Shown here piece after piece: positions 23,015 to 27,755 of a stretch of DNA of 27,755 nucleotides. Positions within the stretch are counted from its first letter, which is position 1. Every line of letters starts with the position of its first letter. Under the pieces are notes generated by a model. That model was not told the DNA's origin and ran no database searches. It worked only from the letters and a program-made list of their open reading frames with translations. This DNA is from JAVBNJ01 sp031551625. Lineage in GTDB: Bacteria; Bacteroidota; Bacteroidia; Bacteroidales; UBA932. The stretch covers positions 1-27,755 of the forward strand of contig JAVBNJ010000114.1 in assembly GCA_031551625.1 (NCBI GenBank), written 5' to 3'. Made by a program: the position numbers and the translations under genes.

Positions 23015-24943
23015 ATGAATAATAATACGACAACAACACCCAGCTGTGCCTGCAACAACGAGGTAGAAATATCGACGGCAGCTCTGTGGAAGAAATACCT
23101 GCCCGCCCTATTCAGTTTTTGCATATTGGTCGGAGGCCTGGTACTCGACTATTATAAACCGTCATTCTTCACAAGAAGCTACAACCGCTTTGTGTGGTAC
23201 CTGATAGCTTATGCACCGGTGGGTATTCCGGTCATGAAGGAAGCTTTTGAATCATTACAAAAAAAAGAATTTTTCACCGAATTCACTCTGATGTTTGTAG
23301 CCACCTTAGGCGCCTTCGCCATTGGCGAATACCCCGAAGGTGTTGCCGTCATGTTATTCTATGCCATTGGCGAATTATTTCAGGAAGCAGCGGTAGGTAA
23401 AGCCAAGCGCAATATCAAAGCATTGATAGACCTGAGGCCGGCTACTGCCGCCGTATGGCGCAATGGCAATTATGTGACGGTGAATCCGGCTATGATCGAA
23501 ATCGGAGAGAAAGTACAAATAAAGGCCGGCGAAAAAGTGCCGCTTGATGGAGAACTACTCTCGGAAGCCAGTAGTTTTGATACGGCCGCGCTTACCGGCG
23601 AGAGCAAACCCGCCACTATTCGCCAAAGCGAAACAGTATTGGCCGGCATGCTCAACCTCTCGAAAGTCGTAGAAATAAAAGTAAGCAAACGATTCAACGA
23701 CAGTGCGCTTTCCAAGATATTGGATCTTGTACAGAACGCGACGACACGCAAAGCCAAAACAGAACTATTTATCCGCAAGTTTGCAAAAATATATACTCCT
23801 TTGGTATTTGCACTGGCAGCGCTATTGGTAATTATCCCCACATTGGTAGCGGGCTTGCAAGTATTCGACGAATGGTTGTACCGTGCGTTAATCTTTCTGG
23901 TAGTATCGTGTCCATGCGCACTGGTTATATCTGTTCCACTCAGCTATTTCGGCGGCATTGGCGCTGCCTCGCACCACGGTATACTGTTCAAGGGATCCAA
24001 TTTTTTAGAGGTAATGGCTAAGGTAAACACCGTGGTGATGGACAAAACCGGTACGCTGACTCGCGGTGTATTCCGCGTACAGCAAGTAGTTACAGTCGAT
24101 TATGATAAACAAGAATTTCTAAAAATAGTGGGGGCTATTGAACAAAATTCGCACCACCCCATAGCCAAAGCAATTACCACATATCTTAACGAAAAAATTA
24201 GTTCTTACACTGCAACCGGTGTAGAAGAATTACGCGGCATGGGGTTAAGTGGTATTGTAAATGAAACTAAAGTATTAGTTGGTAATACCAAACTTATACA
24301 AAAATCAGGCATAGCCTATGACAAAACAATTGACAGTATTGTAGAAAGCACGGTGGTTGTAGCCATCAACAACCGCTATGCAGGTTACATTACTATTGCC
24401 GATGAACTGAAAGACGATGCCGCACAAACCATCGAACAATTGCGTAAAAATGGAGTACAGCAAACCATGCTGCTCAGCGGTGACAAAGACAGCATCACAC
24501 AAAAAGTGGCACAGCAACTGGGTATCGACGAAGCCCACGGTAACTTGCTTCCCGAAGATAAACTCTGCAAAGTGGAAGAACTAAAAAAATACCCTGAACG
24601 TGTTATAGCATTCGTAGGCGACGGTATCAACGATGCACCCGTACTGGCCATGAGTGACGTAGGTATTGCCATGGGCGCGCTGGGCAGCGATGCCGCCATT
24701 GAAACAGCCGACGTAGTCATCCAAACCGACCAGCCCTCAAACATAGTAACTGCTATACGGATTGGTAAAGCGACCCGTAAAATCGTCATCCAAAATATCG
24801 CAATCGCATTGGGCTTTAAAATAATTGTTATGATACTCGGGGCTATTGGTGTAGCCACCATGTGGGAAGCCGTGTTTGCTGATGTCGGCGTAACACTGAT
24901 TGCCGTACTCAACTCCGTACGCATCCTGCGAATGAAGTTTTAG
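23015..24943 (+). CDS. P1B-type heavy-metal-translocating ATPase (probable Zn/Cd/Pb exporter)
   Basis: The 642-residue inner-membrane pump uses ATP to export metal ions. Visible motifs are TGES (194-197, actuator), CPC in membrane helix 6 (C299-P-C301), DKTGT with phosphorylated D343, the P1B-specific HP pair (H381-P382), and GDGIND (535-540). The last membrane helices contain a Lys in GFKIIVMIL and the DxG of FADVGVTLIAVLN, the pattern of the Zn/Cd/Pb (P1B-2, ZntA-like) subgroup. The N-terminus is short and has no heavy-metal-associated GMxCxxC domain, only a small C-A-C cluster at about residues 11-13. The ATG at 23015 is chosen over an upstream non-ATG extension because the -7 box ends 21 bases before it. 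It is divergent from the TPR/AraC regulator; a functional link is not shown. Confidence 0.93.
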   Translation: MNNNTTTTPSCACNNEVEISTAALWKKYLPALFSFCILVGGLVLDYYKPSFFTRSYNRFVWYLIAYAPVGIPVMKEAFESLQKKEFFTEFTLMFVATLGAFAIGEYPEGVAVMLFYAIGELFQEAAVGKAKRNIKALIDLRPATAAVWRNGNYVTVNPAMIEIGEKVQIKAGEKVPLDGELLSEASSFDTAALTGESKPATIRQSETVLAGMLNLSKVVEIKVSKRFNDSALSKILDLVQNATTRKAKTELFIRKFAKIYTPLVFALAALLVIIPTLVAGLQVFDEWLYRALIFLVVSCPCALVISVPLSYFGGIGAASHHGILFKGSNFLEVMAKVNTVVMDKTGTLTRGVFRVQQVVTVDYDKQEFLKIVGAIEQNSHHPIAKAITTYLNEKISSYTATGVEELRGMGLSGIVNETKVLVGNTKLIQKSGIAYDKTIDSIVESTVVVAINNRYAGYITIADELKDDAAQTIEQLRKNGVQQTMLLSGDKDSITQKVAQQLGIDEAHGNLLPEDKLCKVEELKKYPERVIAFVGDGINDAPVLAMSDVGIAMGALGSDAAIETADVVIQTDQPSNIVTAIRIGKATRKIVIQNIAIALGFKIIVMILGAIGVATMWEAVFADVGVTLIAVLNSVRILRMKF

Positions 24944-24960
24944 TCTCCCTCGGAATTGCA

Positions 24961-24990
24961 CTGATTACGCAGAAAGATCTGCGAAATCAG
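24961..24990. terminator. Imperfect hairpin between convergent genes, overlapping the sulfatase stop
   Basis: CTGATT-A-CGCAGA pairs with TCTGCG-A-AATCAG around a short AAGA loop (one A/A mismatch). It lies between the convergent ATPase and sulfatase genes and could terminate both, though only short T or A tracts flank it. From memory, such CTGCG...AAATCAGCGGG sequences recur as short repeats in some Bacteroidota intergenic regions. The TGA stop of the sulfatase gene is inside the element. Confidence 0.5.
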
Positions 24991-26939
24991 CGGGAAAAAG
25001 TTGTCTGATTATCAATCAGCCGGTTATTGTATTGCTGCAAGAATGCGCGGAACAACGAATCCATTGCCCCAACCCGCTCTGGTTGCAGAGAACGCAAATC
25101 CTGTTGCAACAACGGGTCGGCTTCGTAGCGATACAATGCCACAGGCCCGGTTTTATTAGTTTGCAATACATACCCGTCTTGCAGGATTTGATAAATCCCG
25201 TTATTATAATTAATCGAAAAATTATTTTTAGATATGCTGTCCAGCATATTTTTCCCAAACGAAAAATACGGCTCATTGAAATGAATATACGACAACACTG
25301 TCGGCAGAATATCTACCTGCTGCACCGTCGGCTGTACACGCATGCCCTGCAATGCCTTGTCGCCCGGCGCATACAAGATAACCGGAACTTCGAATGAACC
25401 CACGCTTGTTTTGTAACGTTCGTAGTACGACTGGTTCGTGTGGTCGGCTGTAATCACAAACAACGTATTGGCATACCACGGCATCGTCGAAGCGGTTGCG
25501 AAGAAACGGCGTAGTGCATTATCCGTATAACCTATACATTGGTGGATCTCCAATGTTCCTTTCGGAAATTTTCCCTCGTAGGATACCGGTACTTTGAACG
25601 GATGGTGCGACGACAGCGTGAACACCGCAGCGCAAAATGGCTCCTGCTTTTGCGCCAATGTTTGCGCCATAAATTGCAGGAACGGCTCGTCCGAAATGCC
25701 CCAGAACCCGTCGAAATCGCTACCGTTGCCATACTCGCCCTTCCCATAGTAATGCGTGAAGCCACTCAGTTGCGCAAACGCATCGAACCCCATCGACCCG
25801 TTAGGTGCACCATGGAAAAACGAACAATCATATCCCTTGCGCGCCAACAGCGTTCCCAAGCCCTCGATACGGTTGTTGGCATATACCGACAACACATACG
25901 GGTCGGTAAACGACGGCATACTTGCCAGCACCGATGGCATGGCATCAATTGATTTATGCCCGTTGGCAAACGAACGGTCAAATGTAAGGCTATGCACAAT
26001 CAGCGAATCAAGGAAAGGTGTATAACTCACATAGTCCGGAATATTGCGTTGCTTATTCAATGCACCAATATATTCGCGCCCCAGACTTTCTACAATAATT
26101 ACAACTATATTTTTAGGTGTAAATGCCGTTGTGTCCGAAGACTTGTGTAGCGGCGTATACACAGCGCTCAACTGTTCTTCCGAATCATAAAATGCAAGAC
26201 GCTTATAAGTCTTCCGCTCCAACGTGCGGTAAATAGAAAAAGGTGTATTAAGTACGATACCTATCTCCGCCGGATTATTCACGTACGCCGCTGCATTGTT
26301 AATAGATATCGGGCGGGTAGTACGCGTAAAACCGCCACGCACACCTGCAACCAGTAGCCCCACACACAGCGCCATTACCAATGTACTCAACGGATAGTAT
26401 AACCACGGACTGCGGATGAGCGACGGCTCTACTTTGAACCGACGGTAGAGCGCCACCATCAAGGTTATCAATGCGGCAAAAATCAACACCACGTACCAAT
26501 AGTCGAGGAAAAAGCGGCCAAGTAACGAACCATTGCCGGCATCGTTGGCAAATTCGCGGAACACCGAAAAGGTGGTGCGACGCATTGTAAAACGAAAGTA
26601 TATAAAATCGATACAATTGGCAGCCAGCGCCAAACCATTGGTACTATAGAAAACCCACGATGCCGCTCTTTGATAACTATGCGCGTAGCGAAAACGAAAC
26701 GGAACGATATATATCGCAATGAACAGCACGTTGGTATACAACATCGCCGTGAGGTCGAACCGCAAGCCGCCATAGAGCAGATACATAAAATGCCCGAATG
26801 TCATTTGCGGGAACAAACCGGTATTGAGCAGGTAGAACAACACGCGGCACAGCGTAAACAGCCACATTGCCAATAGCAGGCGGGCTGCCAGCACAAAATA
26901 AATATTACGTGTAAACAAACGAAGTTTATAGCCTTTCAT
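24987..26939 (-). CDS. LTA synthase family protein (membrane phosphoglycerol/phosphoethanolamine transferase-like, sulfatase fold)
   Basis: The 650-residue product has five hydrophobic segments in residues about 10-210, then an extracytoplasmic sulfatase-fold domain. Catalytic signatures of the LtaS/OpgB group are visible: a metal-binding Glu in VVIIVESLGREY, a nucleophile-type Ser in NGHKSIDAMPSVLAS (Thr in LtaS), HGAPNGSMGFDAF, and the metal-binding D-H in ITADHT. Gram-negative Bacteroidota have no lipoteichoic acid, so it more likely transfers a phosphoglycerol or phosphoethanolamine group to an envelope glycan or lipid; the substrate is inferred, not shown. The ATG at 26939 is chosen over a TTG at 26963, which overlaps the -7 box. 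The last residues and TGA stop come from the hairpin element at 24961-24990. Confidence 0.9.
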   Translation of the reverse strand: MKGYKLRLFTRNIYFVLAARLLLAMWLFTLCRVLFYLLNTGLFPQMTFGHFMYLLYGGLRFDLTAMLYTNVLFIAIYIVPFRFRYAHSYQRAASWVFYSTNGLALAANCIDFIYFRFTMRRTTFSVFREFANDAGNGSLLGRFFLDYWYVVLIFAALITLMVALYRRFKVEPSLIRSPWLYYPLSTLVMALCVGLLVAGVRGGFTRTTRPISINNAAAYVNNPAEIGIVLNTPFSIYRTLERKTYKRLAFYDSEEQLSAVYTPLHKSSDTTAFTPKNIVVIIVESLGREYIGALNKQRNIPDYVSYTPFLDSLIVHSLTFDRSFANGHKSIDAMPSVLASMPSFTDPYVLSVYANNRIEGLGTLLARKGYDCSFFHGAPNGSMGFDAFAQLSGFTHYYGKGEYGNGSDFDGFWGISDEPFLQFMAQTLAQKQEPFCAAVFTLSSHHPFKVPVSYEGKFPKGTLEIHQCIGYTDNALRRFFATASTMPWYANTLFVITADHTNQSYYERYKTSVGSFEVPVILYAPGDKALQGMRVQPTVQQVDILPTVLSYIHFNEPYFSFGKNMLDSISKNNFSINYNNGIYQILQDGYVLQTNKTGPVALYRYEADPLLQQDLRSLQPERVGAMDSLFRAFLQQYNNRLIDNQTTFSR

Positions 26940-26960
26940 TGCTTGTCTGATTTTAGGTTG

Positions 26961-26968
26961 CAAAGATA
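26961..26968 (-). promoter_or_regulatory. -7 promoter element of the LTA-synthase-like gene (TATCTTTG)
   Basis: TATCTTTG on the reverse strand is an exact TAnnTTTG match, 21 bases upstream of the ATG at 26939. It rules out the TTG at 26963 as a likely start. No -33 box is evident. Confidence 0.55.
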
Positions 26969-27031
26969 CAAAAAACAGGAAACAAGAGGCCGGGCGCTTT
27001 TTAATGCCCTACAACGACTGCTATATTTCAG

Positions 27032-27060
27032 CTTAGACAAATTTTAAAAATTTGTCTAAG
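27032..27060. terminator. 12-bp A/T-rich hairpin downstream of the secreted-protein gene
   Basis: A perfect 12-bp inverted repeat (CTTAGACAAATT / AATTTGTCTAAG) with a 5-base loop lies 71 bases past the stop of the right-edge gene. No T tract follows on the minus strand, so it is either a weak terminator or some other structured element. Confidence 0.45.
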
Positions 27061-27131
27061 ATGAAAACTCATATCTTATTACTATGCCACAATTTGCGCA
27101 CCCTGCTTGGGAAATCGGATATAAACAGTAT

Positions 27132-27755
27132 TTATCGCACACATCGTACCTGAACAGTAGCACACGACCAAGCATCGGATATTCTGGTACCACAAACGCC
27201 ATTGTAATAGGAACCGCCGTCATAACAGTCCCCCCATACACAATTTCTATCCACATAATTGGGTGCTACTCCCACTGTTTGTCCCGAACTTATTATATAA
27301 CTATAGTGAACGAATCCCTGATCCCACAACCCGGCCGTATTACTTCTAATCAAGCAAAGAAACTCATCTACATTAGGGGCTCGCCACGTACCGCAACTGG
27401 TACCGGCTACTGACGCATTTTTCACTTCCAAATTACAGCCAACACTTGCTCCATCGGCTACCAAATCCCTGCAATATCCACCAACGGCAGTCAGCCCTGT
27501 TGCGCAGCCGCACGAATTAGGCGCCTTATCCCTGGCCCCGCCATTATTAATCACACCAGCCAAGTTGGAAGTATAGGCGCTGTAGCAAGTAATACCACTT
27601 GCCGTCCTATACGTACGAACCTGAGCTATATAACTCCCGGCAGTTGTAGCCTTAGATGCTTTTGTCCGCGCCGTACCCGAACTTGCTGTTACGCCTGCCC
27701 CTGTCCACTGGTAGCCCGTTGCCCCGCTTACAGAAGAAGACGTAAACGTAATAGC
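27132..27755 (-). CDS. C-terminal part of a secreted cysteine-rich protein with Ig-like and FISUMP-like modules, cut by window edge
   Basis: The reverse strand is open from the window edge to a TAA at 27132, giving 207 residues; the start lies outside. The first 65 residues resemble an Ig/PKD-like repeat of Bacteroidota surface proteins (SGATGYQWTGAGVTASSGTA, AGSYIAQVRTY). The rest is Cys- and Gly-rich, with a WRAPNVDEFLCLIRSNTAGLW segment and a final VQVRCVR. This pattern (WR-P---E---L..., ending in RCVR) is typical of the FISUMP / DUF1566-like C-terminal module of secreted Bacteroidota proteins. No T9SS sorting domain is present at this end. The TTG at 27561 is internal, not a start. Function is unknown; a cell-surface or extracellular role is inferred. 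Confidence 0.7.
   Translation of the reverse strand, partial: AITFTSSSVSGATGYQWTGAGVTASSGTARTKASKATTAGSYIAQVRTYRTASGITCYSAYTSNLAGVINNGGARDKAPNSCGCATGLTAVGGYCRDLVADGASVGCNLEVKNASVAGTSCGTWRAPNVDEFLCLIRSNTAGLWDQGFVHYSYIISSGQTVGVAPNYVDRNCVWGDCYDGGSYYNGVCGTRISDAWSCATVQVRCVR

Noticed and set aside
27032..27060. Insertion-sequence end or attachment site
   Set aside because: The hairpin is a single A/T-rich inverted repeat with no transposase, integrase or target duplication nearby.
27084..27413. Plus-strand open frame near the right edge
   Set aside because: It is antisense to the FISUMP-like C-terminal coding region, whose composition and ending VRCVR are convincing.

Overview
The window reads as a chromosomal segment of a member of the Bacteroidota, most likely order Bacteroidales. 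Supporting signs: a TAnnTTTG promoter -7 element lies upstream of most genes; the ileS - TraR/DksA-like - lspA order is present; one lipoprotein carries a charged signal right after its lipidated Cys; and a C-terminal type IX secretion (T9SS) sorting domain is present. No tRNA, rRNA, CRISPR array or complete insertion sequence was seen. There is no gene-free stretch longer than about 250 bases.

Left part (1-10751), mostly housekeeping. The 5' end of lon (minus, cut by the window edge) is followed by an Omp85/BamA-like outer-membrane protein. Next comes the minus-strand cluster ileS - TraR/DksA-like - lspA, which ends at a clear terminator. Divergent from ileS, on the plus strand, are a CvpA-family membrane protein, a zinc-metallopeptidase lipoprotein (HELGH) and a CyuA/UPF0597 L-cysteine desulfidase-like enzyme. 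A bidirectional terminator closes this part. ileS carries two short G/C-rich palindromes inserted in frame in the coding sequence.

Central accessory part (10771-22913), all minus strand. A membrane-anchored TPR/AraC-type regulator lies upstream of a giant secreted multidomain protein (about 3250 residues with LamG, Fn3-like, carboxypeptidase-regulatory-like and Ig-like modules plus a T9SS sorting domain). A small, probably surface-exposed lipoprotein follows it and shares a domain with the giant protein. The most striking feature of the window is that both large genes are interrupted by a single in-frame TGA. In the giant gene the TGA separates the body from the T9SS sorting tail. In the regulator it falls just after the signal peptide. 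Reading frame and domain continuity are preserved across both. Recent nonsense mutation, sequencing error and programmed readthrough all remain possible.

Right part (22914-27755). A P1B-type heavy-metal ATPase (plus, Zn/Cd-type motifs) is divergent from the regulator, and an inverted repeat in the shared promoter region is a candidate operator. A convergent LTA-synthase-like sulfatase-fold membrane enzyme (minus) follows; its stop codon lies in an imperfect hairpin shared with the ATPase 3' end. At the right edge is the C-terminal part of a secreted, cysteine-rich protein (minus) with an Ig-like module and a FISUMP-like end.
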